This document shows positions 43,108 through 55,189 of a DNA stretch of 64,000 nucleotides, piece after piece. The notes beneath the pieces are model-generated. The model was not told where the DNA came from, did not search any database, and saw only the letters and a program-made list of their open reading frames with translations. Position 1 is the first letter of the stretch. The number at the start of each line of letters is the position of its first letter. Made by a program: the position numbers and the translations under genes. The stretch is taken from positions 16,102,546 to 16,166,545 of the forward strand of contig NC_050469.1 of assembly GCF_013373865.1 (NCBI RefSeq), read 5' to 3'. The DNA is from Monomorium pharaonis. Its lineage: Eukaryota; Arthropoda; Insecta; Hymenoptera; Formicidae.

Positions 43108-45375
43108 CCTCTGTGAAGTTAGCCAGCCAACTTCAGCTTTATCAATTTTCACCAATTGGTATCCTTTGGTGGTCGTTTGGTGGTCTTTGGTAGTTTAGTC
43201 CCATCATTTGGTGGTTAGCCGTTCTCCTGTAATATCAAAAATAAAATTTGGGTGTGAAGTTAGCCCGACATTGTTTATTTTTGCACCAATTTTAATTTCA
43301 AGTAGTTCATTTGATTTGGAATTGTTTGGTGGTCATGAATATGCTAATGAAAACGTTTGGTGGTCAACCGTTTTTGTAGAAATTAGAAAAAACCGTTTTT
43401 GAGTATCACTGGTTTTGGTATCACTGGAAATTACCCAGATACATATTATTTATCATACAAATTCACTTTCAAAGGCGTCAATAGATGTAAAATCGTTTGG
43501 TAAACACGAATAAACTAATGAAATCGTTTGGTGGTCATCCGTTTTCCTAAAAATTCGAAAAAACCGTTAACGATTGGCATCATTGTAAACTCACTAGGCA
43601 AATATTATTTTTCGTACAAATTTACTTTCAAAGGCATTATTGGATGTAAAATCGTTTGGTGGTCACAAATATATTAATGAAAACGTTTGGTGGTCAATCG
43701 TTTTCTTTAATATTGCAGAAAAAATACTGCCGAATGGCCTTGCTGTAAAACTCCCTAGAGAGATTTTAATTTTTCAAGCAAATTTACTTCGCAAAGGATT
43801 GTTCAATGCGTAATCGTTTGGTGGTCGCTAATTTCGTAATTAAAACATTTGGTGGTTAACCGTTTCGTTAAAAAATAAACAAAACCCGTATGCGTTCTGT
43901 AGGGGTTTGTTCGCGTCACATGCTCCGACATGCTCCTATTCACTCCAACGCACTCCAATACGTTGATTCCGATGACGCCAACCTATTAGAATGCGTTGGA
44001 GTGAGTAGGATCATGTCGGGGCATGGCGACGCAAACAAACCAAAAGTGTAAATGTGTGCTCGGATTGGTCGTTTGTTGGACTCGTGTTAGCCCGGATCTA
44101 CAATAGTGTAGTAAACCTTAAGCCAAAAGGAAAATTTGCAACCACCAATCGATTACGCATCGAATAATCCTTTGCGAAGTAAATTTATTTGAAAAATTAA
44201 AATGGTTTTAGAGTTTTACAACAAGGCCATTCGGAAGCATTTTTTCTGTAATATTAAAGAAAACGGTTGATCACGTTTTAATAAATATATTCATGATCAA
44301 CAAACGATTTTACATCCAATAATGCCTTTGAAAGAGAATTTGTATGAAAAATATTTGTCTAGTGAATTTACAATGATGCCAATTAAAAACGGTTTTTTCG
44401 AATTTTTACGAAAACGGATAACCACTAAACGTTTTCATTAGTTTATTCGTGACCACTAAACAATTTTACATCCAATAACGCCTTTGCAAGTAAAATTGTA
44501 TGAAAAATAATATTCGTTTGTGGAATTTTGCAATATATATAGTATGCCACTCAAAAACGGTTTTTTCTGATTTCTACGAAAACGGTTGACTACCAAACGT
44601 TTTCATTAGTTTATTCGTAACCACCAAACAATTTTACATCTGTTGACGCCTTTGAAAGTAATTTGTATGATAAATAATATATATCTGGGGAATTTTTAGT
44701 GATACCAAAACCAGTGATACTCAAAAACGGTTTTTTCTAATTTCTACAAAAACGGTTGACCACCAAACGTTTTCATTAGCATATTCATGACCACCAAACG
44801 ATTCCAAATCGAATAAGCTACTTGAAATTAAAATTGGTGCAAAAATAAACAATGTCGGGCTAACTTCACACCCAAATTTTATTTTTGATATTACAGGAGA
44901 ACGGCTAACCACCAAACGATGGGACTGGACTACCAAAGACCACCAAACAACCACCAAACAATACCAATTGGTGAAAATTGATAAAGCTGAAGTTGGCTGG
45001 CTAACTTCACAGAGGTAATGTCGTGTAACCATATTCATCTGGGGAATTTCCAGTGTTACCAAAACTAGAGATACTCAAAAACGGTTTTTTCTAATTTCTA
45101 CGAAAACGGTTGACCACCAAACGATTTCATTAGCATATTCGTGACCACCAAACGATTCCGAATCGAATGAGCTACTTGAAATTAAAATTGGTGCAAAAAT
45201 AAATAATGTCGGGCTAACTTCACACCCGAATTTTATTTTTGATATTACAAGAGAACGGCTAACCACCAAACGATGGGACTGGACCACCAAACACCACCAA
45301 ACGACCACCAAACGATACCAATTGGTGAAAATTGTTAAAGCTGAAGTTGGCTGGCTAACTTCACAGAGGTTGGAA
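43108..45375. repeat. Inverted arrays of a repeat with GACCTCTGTGAAGTTAGCC ends
   Basis: The left arm 43,108-43,440 is mirrored at 44,695-45,015. A second, same-sense copy of that arm lies at 45,058-45,370. Inside, a ~170-bp unit with CGTTTGGTGGTCA (or its inverse) repeats several times on each side. A palindromic MITE (43,905-44,040), second copy of the one at 30,708, sits in the middle, followed by half of the 31,019-type MITE at 44,095. Short repeat-derived open frames are not genes. Confidence 0.7.
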
Positions 45376-45531
45376 AATGTCGTGTAACCAACGAACGCAG
45401 CGTTGGAAATTCTCAATACTACCAACTTAACCTTTTTTTCCCCAACACCAGTTAAAGCTATTTTCGAACGCACCCAATATACATCAAATCGCGGATTTGA
45501 GATAACATTATTTCATGGTGAACGATTAAAA

Positions 45532-46602
45532 ATGGCAGCCCTTGAAGATGTTGTTGCTCTCTATCAGAATTTAAAACGCGAATGGACAAGAACACCATGT
45601 AATTTGAAAAAATGTGGTGAATTGCTCAACCAATTAAAGGTCTCCAATTTGTTTTATTCGTGAAATTCAGCTAGAAATAATTATTTCAATATAAAAGATA
45701 TAACCCCGTAGTTCCTTTATAGATTGTCTAAATGGATTGTCATCATTTGTCATCGGCTTTGTTTTTAAATCGTAGTCTCATTATACGACTAAAAATATAA
45801 ATATAATTATTGTGTGCAGATCGGTCTCACTCACCTTGTGTTCCTCCCGACGTCAAGTAATACGGCCAGTCAAAATGAACTATTAATTGCGAGTACGTAT
45901 CGTGCTAATTTTTAATTCTCTAATTGTAAGTGAATAATATTGTCATGGTTATAATGAAAATTGTCTTTGGTTTGAATCGCAGGAGACATATTAGAAATTG
46001 GAGCACAATGGAGCATCGCTAGCGAGGATATACCTTCCTTCGAGAGATACATGGCGCAACTAAAGTGTTATTATTTTGATTATAAATCCGGCTTAATAGA
46101 GTCTGCTTACAAATATCAACTTCTCGGTCTCAATCTCTTGTTTCTGCTATCGCAAAATCGAGTTGCTGAATTTCACACGGAATTAGAACTCTTGCCATCT
46201 GATCAGATACAGTCAAATGTTTATATAAGGCATCCCTTGAGTTTGGAGCAGTATTTGATGGAGGGCTCGTACAATAAGATTTTCTTGGCCAAAGGTAATG
46301 TGCCTGCTGCATCCTACAATTTCTTCATAGACATTTTATTAAACACTGTTCGTGATGAGATCGCTGCATGCATGGAAAGTGCATATGACAAGATTTCCAT
46401 TCAAGATGCTGCAAGAATGCTTAATTTAAGCACGGAGAAAGACATAAAGGTCTTTGCCACCAAGAAGAACTGGAATCTCTCAAAGGATGGTTATTTCTAT
46501 TTTACTATGACTAGTGAGAAAAAATCCGAGGAACCTATCCCAAGTTCTGAATTGGCAACACTTGCGATAGACTATGCCCGAGAGCTCGAAATGATTGTCT
46601 AA
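45532..46602 (+). CDS. PSMD8: 26S proteasome non-ATPase regulatory subunit 8 (Rpn12)
   Basis: Three exons, 45,532-45,639, 45,820-45,892 and 45,983-46,602, join in frame to 266 residues. This is close to the usual core length of the family. MAALEDVVALYQNLKREW opens the protein. The conserved SCR/PCI region follows: ILEIGAQWSI, SFERYMAQLKCYYFDY, LLGLNLLFLLSQNRVAEFHT, NVYIRHPLSLEQYLMEGSYN and the C-terminal ELATLAIDYARELEMIV, which in the family contacts the lid helical bundle. Rpn12 is the last subunit to join the 19S lid and is needed for lid-base assembly. The start is the ATG in AAAAATGGCAGCC. An upstream in-frame ATG exists (45,403) but lies next to repeat DNA and adds unconserved residues. 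AATAAA signals lie near 46,665. Confidence 0.95.
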
Positions 46603-48197
46603 CTTTCATCAAATTTATTACTTTATTTATGCAACTTTTTCTTACATGTGTATCTTACTTGGCTAAATAAACACAGATGATTCTGTACAATATATAATAA
46701 AATTTTATACATATACACATATGTATTTAATCGTATATTTTAACAATAACTTTTTCAAACTTATCGCCATTATTTGTATGCTTTTTCTTCTTGCATAGTA
46801 TGTGTTTTTGGTTTTGGACTGGAGTTTTTTTTACTATACTGGTAGGAAAGATTATCATAGGTTAGGTTAGGTTAGGTTAGATTGTGTTACAAGTATTTAG
46901 TAGTCATATGTGAAAAAATTTTTCCAAAGCAAGTTTCTATATCGTTATAAATTATTACAAGATTAAAATATATTTGTCAATCAATATATTCGGGGAATGC
47001 TCGCAAACCGACTCGATCACATGATCATTGCTGACAATGACATGCTGTTGACTGTTGACAAGTATACTTGTCAACAGTATGTATGTACATATATGTACAT
47101 ACATACTACTACATGGACAAAAGCTAAAAAGCTTATAAAATCCGTAACAAACTATATAGCTTTTTTAAATAAATTTTTTTTCAAAGAGTTTTGGAACACG
47201 TCCCTGGTGGAAAAATTTCTCATATTTTTTTAGAAATTTTTTCAGAATTTTTCATCTTTCATATTTCTGAAAAATTATGAAAAATTTTGAAAAATTCTAA
47301 AAAAATATTAAAAATTGTTCAAATTTTTTCAGAAATTATTGAATGAGAATTTTCAAAATATTGCAGTATTCTGTGGAAAAAAATTTTTGAATAATACTAA
47401 GAATTTTTTTAGATTTTTTAAGAAATGATCGAATGAGAATTTTCAGATTATTTCAATCTCTGTATATATGAAAATTTCTGAGAAATTAAAAAAAATTTTC
47501 CGATTTTTTCAAAAATAATTAGATAAGAATTCTCATAATTTGTAGTATTTCTATAAATGAAAACTTTTGAATAATAATAAGATTTTTTTAGAAATAACCG
47601 AACAAGAAATCTTAGAATATTTCAAAATTTGTGTATATAAAAATTTTTGAGAAATATCCTGGGTAGCAAAGATAAGTCATTTTGACGTCAAATTTTGGTC
47701 ATATTGATATGAATGATCCTATGATCAAAATGCGACCATGACATTTAAATGACGGCATATTGATGTTATTTAATGACGTCTTTATGACGTAATATTTTGG
47801 TCCTATTTCTCGCCGTCATTCCGTGACGTTATTATGACGTATTAATTCGATCCTGCTTCTCGGTTAGCAAATATATTAATTTGAATTTTATGCGTTTATT
47901 TTTTATTAATTTGTATGAATATAATCCAACATATAAACATATAAACAAACATAAAAAAACTATTAATTCTAAAGACTATATATTAATCATCATCAATCTC
48001 TATAATATTTAGAATTATCCTAGACAGCACACAACATTTATGATAAATATTTATAAATATTTATAAATATTTTTTAATATTTATTTTTTAAAAATGTTAT
48101 ATAAATATTTTATACGTATTTTATATGTAGTACATAAAGAAAAAAATCTGTTCAACATATTATTAAAATATAGACTAAATATTTTATACAATATTTA
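46603..48197. repeat. AT-rich intergenic DNA with short TTAGG run and a TGACGTC-rich element end
   Basis: Four to five TTAGG units stand at 46,857-46,882. From 47,200 to 47,650 there is a diverged repeat of AAATTTTT/GAAAAATT steps of about 100 bp. From 47,657 a CCTGGGTAGCAAAGAT end leads into a TGACGTC-rich zone to about 47,850, related to the element at 5,151. Another element end, CCTAGACAGCACACAAC, lies at 48,023. No gene was seen. Confidence 0.55.
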
Positions 48198-48403
48198 CAC
48201 TGGAACCCCGCGTTAGCGGACTGTTCGGGGCTTTGGTCCGCTAACGCGGGGTTATCTCCTATTGCTTGGTTTCACTCCCACTCCGTGAAATACGCGACTG
48301 CATTGCTCATTGCTATCCCCACACACGCTACTCATGTGGGCCGAGTGCATATGGAGGGGATAGTTTCCGCTAACGCGGAGTACGCTAACGCGGGGTTCCA
48401 GTG
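48198..48403. mobile_element. Pogo/Tigger-type MITE, TA duplication
   Basis: CACTGGAACCCCGCGTTAGC and inverse, flanked by TA on both sides (48,196-48,197; 48,404-48,405). A second internal copy of the end sequence (CCGCTAACGCGGGG) lies in each half. These ends are typical of Tigger-like elements. Confidence 0.85.
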
Positions 48404-50289
48404 TAATGGGGGCAAGTCATATAAATCGAAATTTTTTAGCAATTTTTTTTCTTGCTTAAATTTATAGGAAATTTTCTGTAGAATATGAAAAAAAATAGTA
48501 GAAACCGATTTGAGAGTTCCTTCTATGTTATTTTTGTCGAAAAGTGAACGGTCGAATTGGGTGGAGCACTCATGTAGACGAGTCGGAAACTCAGTCTTTC
48601 GATTCCTCTGTAATAAATGTTAACCTGGCTGTGTTAGAATAATGTTCGAAAAACAGGAAGATCTGCTCTATGGCCCTGGAATCGCAGATTAGCAAAAAAC
48701 TGCGGTAAGTTAAAATAAATTACGATTTATTCACGATTTTGTTACTTGAACTTTAAACACGTTTTTCTCCAAACTACTTTTTTAAAATTGGCGTGCAAGA
48801 TAACTCAAAAACTATTCATCCGATTGAGTTCTCCTTGTGCATACTGTTACGTCCAGCCTTATAGGATTTTACTCTTTATTCGGTAGGAAGGATATCTCAG
48901 GGAGAACAGGTAAGGCAGGGAAGAACGTAACAAAACGTGTAGAATTCCCGTAGGCACACAGTTTAAGAGAGGGTATGTGCCTCGGGTCGAACGCACTTTT
49001 TATGACTCAAAAATATAGGTCAACGTGCCGATAGGGCCGCTATAACCCGTTTCGAGTCGTACGTCCGTCGGTCCAAGTTTCGAGTCAACGAATTGAATCG
49101 CTTTAACTCGGGATCGGACCAGATGCAGTCTTTGTTCGGGATAGACGAGGTCGTTATTAATTAAAATAAATGATAAGGTTTCTCATAAAATTAACAAAAG
49201 TATTTATTTTAATAACAAATAAAAATGAAAATAAAAAGAAATACAAATAAGCGCTGAAGTCGTGATTTGACAATTTTGTAATAACGGTATAATTAAATTT
49301 AAGACGCATAGTGAGTATGAATATAGTTGTACAAATATTAAATAAGTATATAGTGGGCGGAGAAAGGGAAACAAAGATTTTTGTTTTTAATTCTACAGTA
49401 TATAACGGTAAACGCGGAGCAAAGAAATAGACAAAAGGTTTATTAAATGGTTAGATGGGGTAAACATGGATGGATAAAGCATAGCGGGAGAGAGTGGGGG
49501 TGGAATGTCTTCGGATTCAGGGGAACTTATGGGAGAGTAACTTGAAGAAGGAGGAGGTGAACTAGAAAAAGAATATGTTGGGAATATCTGAGGAACGTGT
49601 TCATGTTCTTCAGTAATTGGAGGCAAAGAGGAAGGTCGAGGAACATTAAGTTCTTCGAAGGGGGGTGGTAGGAGAGGAGAGTCGAGGAACACTAAGTTCT
49701 TCGAAGGTGGTAGTTGGAGAGGAGAGTCGAGGAACACTAAGTGGGAAATTATTTATAAAATAATAGGAACGTGTCTTAAAAAATTAAAACGGAAGGGAGT
49801 AGATGAGTAAAGTAAAAACAAAGAAAGAAATTGTGATTGTAGGACTTACTCATTACTGGTTCTCGAATAAATCCGCTGGAATCGAAGGGATTTTTTGACC
49901 GGATGGAACGGCACTAAAGTTTACTTGCGCACTGATTTTACATGATTACTAACTAACTCTCTTATTAACTAAACTGACTAAAAACTCTAAACGTAACTGA
50001 ACGTAACTCACAACTAACTACTTTCAACTAACTGATTATTACTGACCATTATTACTACTATTACTAACTGACCGCTCAACTATTACTACTGCTACTCTCA
50101 TTACTCACGACATTATATAGACTGACTCTCTTCAAGATTTTTGTATTATATATATCAGTGCTTGAATCTAGTTGCCCTTTTCGAGCCAATTCCCGAACGC
50201 GCCGCCTCCTATGTCCCCACTACCGCGCGCGGCCTTGACGGCCGAGCCGCCGACGCTTTGTCTCAGGAGCAGCTCTGTGTAAGAAATAA
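48404..50289. other. GC-richer block, possible LTR or element remnant; no clear gene
   Basis: A block starting TGTTACGTCC (about 48,847) is more GC-rich to 49,160, has AATAAA-like signals near 49,205 and a second GC-rich part near 50,180-50,290. The minus strand has a TATATAAT-like box near 50,150. This resembles an LTR or retroelement remnant, but matching ends were not found. A Pro-rich minus-strand open frame (49,393-49,737) contains direct repeats (GAGTCGAGGAACACTAAG three times) and is doubtful as a gene. Confidence 0.3.
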
Positions 50290-51179
50290 TGCCCTACACC
50301 ATAAAATTCATTAAAACGTTACATGTAACGTCTATGTTAATTGTAATTTCCCACTCATACAATGTTATAGTTATATTATATAAATATAACATTTAACTGA
50401 GATAAAACATAAATGTTATGCAACAATTATATGACTGTTATATTGCAATTATATAACAGCAATATAGATTGCTATATAGTTGTATTAACGCGATATAACA
50501 GTTACATTAAGATTAACGTATGTTATATAACTGCAATGTTGCTATTGTATTAACCTCATTTGCCCTAAGCACATACTAAAAGCCTAAACATAATGCCAGG
50601 CAGCAGGCAATAGGAATAGAAATAATAAAAGAGAGAAAGAGAGAAAGGATCTTCTCTCTTTTTCTCTTTCTTTATTTCCTGTTCCTATTGCCTCTTGCCT
50701 AGCATTGTGTTTAGGCCTTAATCCCAGGAAGTCTTTGAATTAATTTACTGCGAAAACGTATATAATATGTATGATTGCTTTTGTACAAAATTAATTCAAA
50801 GGCTTTTCCTAAGATTAGTATCTACAAAACACATTTCTAAGAAATTATCATTGAGTAGGAAGAAAAATAATATCATAAAATGTTTTATATTATATTTATA
50901 AAATCATAGGAAACATCAAATTATTTTATATATAAAACATTTTTTTATTTTATACAATATATGCGAAGAAAGTCGTTGTCTCGCACCTACACAGCCCAAA
51001 ATTTCTTAAATTATCGTTGCCGCGTTTACTAGCAATCACGTGTAACTCCAATGCTTTTGTTAAAATTATTTTAATTAATTTGCTCAGCGTTTACAGTTGA
51101 ATTTCAACGTTTACCTAATCATATATATATAAACCTTCACTACTGATTCTAAAATACAAACTGACTTCAATTAAGAATG
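50290..51179. repeat. MITE cluster
   Basis: 50,310-50,560 is rich in TAACATG/TTATATTGC steps like the ends of the 35,633 insert. 50,578-50,722 is a palindromic element (AAGCCTAAACATAATGCC mirrored as GGCATTAT-type sequence near 50,705). 50,715-50,825 is another (CTTTGAATTAATTT / AAATTAATTCAAAG). The rest to 51,179 is AT-rich with nothing recognised. Confidence 0.5.
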
Positions 51180-51870
51180 GAACCAACATCGTTTTATATA
51201 TCTCAATTAATTCAATACCTAGATGTTATTGAAAAACATTGTAGAGTATTTGTAAAAATTATAAATTGTCTACATTTAACATAATTATAAAAGCTATAAA
51301 TAATATTTTTATATATTCGAATATTAAATTCTTACCTCTTAAAATAAATGTATCACGAAAATAAATACACAAAAATGATGATATTTATATTTGAATATAA
51401 TTTTTATTTAAAAAATTAGAAAAAATATTTGCACTAATACAATTATATCACAATTAAAAAAAAACAAAAATACATTATAATTGTACAGCGGCCAAAGTAT
51501 AATATAATTAAAGAAAACATTTGATTTTTAAGAAAAAACTTACAGTATAAATTTTTGGATTTTATTGATTTATGAATTCAAAGAAAGTGATTTATTTTCG
51601 TTAAAAAACCACAGAATAGCATACAGATTCTGCCGCATATCCTGCGGCAGAATCTGTATGCTATTCTGTGGTTTTTTAACGAAAATAAATCACTTTCTTT
51701 GAATTCATAAATCAATAAAAAGAAAAGTTAACAGTTTCATAAGAATGGAACCAACATCATTCCATAAATCTCTTAAATAATTCAATATCTAAATGTTATT
51801 AAAAAACATTGTAAAGTATTTATAAGAATTATAAATTGCACACACTTTACATATTAATAAAAGCTTAATA
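51180..51870. repeat. ~110-bp direct repeat pair
   Basis: AAGAATGGAACCAACATC begins both 51,174-51,285 and 51,740-51,850. The copies are about 85% alike. Between them lies the perfect hairpin described separately. Confidence 0.75.
51560..51720. repeat. Perfect 78-bp inverted repeat with 5-base loop
   Basis: The left arm 51,560-51,637 and right arm 51,643-51,720 are exact reverse complements. The loop is TATCC. No mismatch was found over 78 bp. It is AT-rich outside and GC-rich (TGCCGCA/TGCGGCA) at the tip. It could be a very young hairpin element, a small-RNA precursor or an assembly fold-back artefact. Confidence 0.9.
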
Positions 51871-51888
51871 TTAACTGGGATTAGTATG

Positions 51889-52049
51889 TTATACTAAACG
51901 CTGTTCTTCATCGCCTCTATTTTGCTGAATCTCTTTTTCTTTGTTTTTTCCATCTCTTTCTTTCCTCTGTTTGGCGAATCGTAACCATTCTGCGACTATG
52001 TTATCAAACTCTGATTCTGTCAGATGTGCGTAACGTAAAATCAATTCTC
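51889..52049 (-). CDS. Candidate terminal exon of an unrecognised gene
   Basis: After a good acceptor (CTTTTTTCAG) the frame reads ELILRYAHLTESEFDNIVAE then WLRFAKQRKERDGKNKEKEI, and ends at TAG 51,889. It is hydrophilic and helix-prone, with a basic tail. A possible donor (CAG|GTACGT at 52,826) upstream joins out of phase with its own ATG-bearing frame, so the 5' part is unresolved. AATAAA lies downstream on the minus strand near 51,853. Confidence 0.35.
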
Positions 52050-52099
52050 CTGAAAAAAGAAAATAGTATATTAATGTACTAAAATGATATGGAGAAGTA

Positions 52100-52825
52100 G
52101 AATCCCACACAGCAGATCCATAGCCTACTGTGTCCGCATTTTAAGCTTGTGTTCTGTGGACAGAGACTGCATTCGACTGAGCTGCTCTTTTTCTGCCGCC
52201 AATATGCTGTCAGATTTTGTCCAGCAGATTTTGTCCACAGAACACGAGCTTAATGTGGACACAGTAGTCTATAGATTTGCTGTGGAATTCTGCTTTTGCA
52301 GGTTTGGTTATCTGGATTATTGCGTAGGACACAAGATTCATTCTATCCGAGGCAATTCTTTTTATTTTTCCATTAAATATTGTACTACAATTCACAATTT
52401 GGCAATAGAAAATATTGTAGAACTACATTTTATAATTATTTTTAATAATATATGTAATCGATCATTCATATATTAATTCTGCAAGATTGAGAGCAAAAAT
52501 TAGACCTTTTTAATATTTAACGACTCATATTGAGATTACTGATTTTATTAAATTTGCTATGAATTGGCAGACTAACCTCAATCTTGCAAACTGAATATCT
52601 GGAATGATCAATTACATATTATTGAAAATAATTACAAAATATAGCTGTACAATATTTTCTACTGCCAAATTGTAAATTTAGTACAATATTTAATGGAAAA
52701 ATAAAAAGGATTGCCTCGGATAAAATAGATCTTGTGTCTTATGCAGCAAGACACAGCGATAAGACAATAGCCAAGAGAGAACGCAAAAAGAACGAAAGAA
52801 TCCGATGGAAGATTCGCCAACGTAC
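52100..52825. mobile_element. Two palindromic elements
   Basis: 52,106-52,287 has ends CACAGCAGATCCATAGC and CTATAGATTTGCTGTGG and inner GTTCTGTGGAC/GTCCACAGAAC. 52,325-52,495 and 52,570-52,745 form a larger inverted pair (GGCAATAGAAAATATTGTA and inverse). The first looks like a MITE. Neither encodes a protein. Confidence 0.6.
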
Positions 52826-52979
52826 CTGTCAAGTTCCTTGGGCTTGGTGGATGGTCTGGATCGCGCTGAATCCGCGTTAATCACACAATCACTCAAGTCA
52901 GCATCGCTCGGGTACACCGGCATCATCAAACGATCAGAGCAGATAGCGCGCGGATATGTATAGCGCGTCACCGAAATGG

Positions 52980-53930
52980 CGCTGCCGAAAGCTTTCCCGC
53001 GTAATTTAAATATAATATCAATATAATAGATCTGTATTGTGCAATACGAATATTATATAAAATATTATATAATATCAATATAACTTCAATATAAAATCCG
53101 TTATATAAGTGTTGTTATGTTACTATTATTTCAATATTGCGAGTAAATAACAAAAAAATGTAAAAATTAATATAAAACCGTTATATTGTACTCGGATAAC
53201 AATCTAGATTGCATTAACATGATTGTAAGGTAACATCTGTTATCTCACATGTTACTTCTGTGCAATGTTGCCTCTGTATTCTGTGTTTGCTGGGATATTA
53301 TAGAAAATATTATAAGAATATTCTCAGTACATTATATACGGTACGTATGTTTACAGTATGAGTACAGGATATTCTAATGATATCATGTGCTATTATAATT
53401 GTCAAAAAGCATGTTTAAAAATTTGTTCGGCTTTAAATATGTCCGTAAACACTCGCGCGCCAGAAAGACTTAAATTAACCACGCGACAATTAAGGTTTAA
53501 CTCCGCTAGACTACACCAGAACTGACCAGAACTAATATTTTCGCTACACTTGCTTTCTCCTCAGATGATCGTTAGGCACAAAGTACTCAGCTCGGTCAAT
53601 ACAAGTGAATTCTATATTATCTTTGTAAGCACATGCACGATGGAATATTCATGTAATTTTTTAAATGATTTTATTGTCAAATATAAATTTAAAATAATAA
53701 TATTAAATAATAACTATTTTAGATTTGTCAAAAATATATTTTTATCATTTTTTTTACTTTGCCGAAAACATAACAAAAAATAGATAACAAAAAGATGTCA
53801 GTTTTGTTGTCTTAAATTTTTCGACTTGTCGAAAAGATGTCTTACTGACGTCTTTTGGCTTTGACGAAAAGATGACTTAAAAATGTCAACTTTTCGTCAT
53901 CTTTTAGTCTTAGGTGCCGTCTAGAGATAC
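52980..53930. repeat. AT-rich repeat DNA, no gene
   Basis: 53,020-53,290 is TATAATATC/GTAACAT-rich and ends in TTTGCTGGGAT, resembling element ends of the CCCA group. 53,800-53,920 holds repeated AAAAGATGTC/GACGTCTTTT steps. A short plus-strand open frame at 53,550 has no support. Confidence 0.45.
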
Positions 53931-53931
53931 T

Positions 53932-54478
53932 ATAACAGAGATTCGCAGATGTACCATTTTGGGGTAAAACCGGATATCGGATATGACGTTTTCGATGGCG
54001 GTTTATTTTGATTGTAAATGTAAGAATACAATATATATTTTTTTATTTGTAGTTATTGATATTTAATAATTGTGAACAAAATGAATATTAAAACACAATA
54101 TATTAAAAAAAAAGGTTTACACACATATTTCATTAATTTTTCCATGTAAGGTTAAGTAATATAAATTGATTATTAAGAAATTATATATTATTATATATAA
54201 ATACATATTATGTTTATATACACATTATGTATTATAAATATAATTTAAGCATTGTATTTAGACTCGTAGAAAAATATGTGCAACCTCAGGTTTCTCTCTG
54301 ATTTTATATTCTATTTGGTAGACACGTAGACACTCTGTTTTCTTTTGACAGGTGACAGATTAGGTCGGCTAGGCTTTCTCTGTCAGTTATATCTATCTTT
54401 CTCTCTCATATTTCTGGTTATACCCCAAGCGACGGAAGCCAATCAGAAATCGTCAACGCATCCGCGAATCTCTGTTAT
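53932..54478. mobile_element. MITE-like element with TATAACAGAGATTCGC ends
   Basis: TATAACAGAGATTCGCAGATG-like left end (split here: TATAACAGAGATTCGC, AGATG) and the inverse CATCCGCGAATCTCTGTTAT at the right. The interior is AT-rich without a frame. Confidence 0.65.
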
Positions 54479-54913
54479 CCCAGTAAACAAAAAGTTCTCT
54501 TAAAGCGCTCATTAAGTTAACTTTTATATGATGAAAGATATATGTCTTTCGGGATATCTAAAAGAGATCTTTTAGCATTACTAAAAGATGTCCAATGTCC
54601 ATCCAAAAAGTTGTCTTTTAGACATCCAAAATGTTGTCTTTTAGACATCTTAAAGAGCACTTTTGATCTTTATAACCTCTTATGGAAGTTATCTAAAAGT
54701 CAACATTAAGAGAACTAAAAAGATATCTTTAGGTTGCCCGATATAGGATTATGATTATAATCGTAACAGATTACATACGTAGTAATAATAAATTAGAATA
54801 AATACATTTTTTTTAAAAGAATTAAAATATTTATAAATATATCTCTTTTAAAGAAAAAATGTATTCTAACTTATTATTATTGCATATGTAATCTGTTACG
54901 ATTATAATCATAT
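54479..54913. repeat. Element end and a palindromic MITE, cut by the second LTR element
   Basis: CCCAGTAAACAAAAAG starts a zone of AAAAGATGTC/GATATCT steps to 54,735. 54,745-54,912 is a palindrome (ATTATAATCGTAACAGATTAC and inverse, ~65-bp arms). The second gypsy element inserted at its right edge. Confidence 0.6.
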
Positions 54914-55189
54914 TGTAGCGTTTTCCACGCCGCGCACAGCACACGCTCGTGCACTCCCGAGCACTCGCCCGCGCACGAAATGAGGCAACTCGTTTCGTTT
55001 AAGAAAGCGGTTTATTTATAACACAAGAAAACGGTAACTCTCGGCTTGACAGCTCAAAACCAAGAACCAAAACAAAACAACAAAACAACTTTAAAACGAA
55101 GTGACATCCGTCAGCTGACGAGGGAAATTGATATATTGGTTTTTCTGAATAAAGCTCGCGTTCACACACGCGAGCTCGCACGTAACACT
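54914..55189 (-). repeat. 3' LTR of the second gypsy element
   Basis: 276 bp. Differs from the 5' LTR by small insertions in the CACGCTCG-rich part and near CGCGAGCTCG, about 90% or more identical overall. Confidence 0.9.

Noticed and set aside
44721..45473. Two similar open frames of 113 and 132 codons on the minus strand (NRFW-type ends)
   Set aside because: They are copies of one dispersed repeat arm, also seen inverted at 43,208. No protein features.
49393..49737. Pro/Ser-rich secreted or structural protein
   Set aside because: The frame is built largely on a thrice-repeated GAGTCGAGGAACACTAAG unit and ends in AT-rich DNA. Kept only as doubtful.
52690..52971. First exon of the gene ending at 51,889
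   Set aside because: The donor at 52,826 is good, but joining its ATG frame to the 52,049 acceptor shifts phase. Left as unresolved.
53550..53783. 77-codon plus-strand frame
   Set aside because: AT-rich, no domain, no splice or start context.
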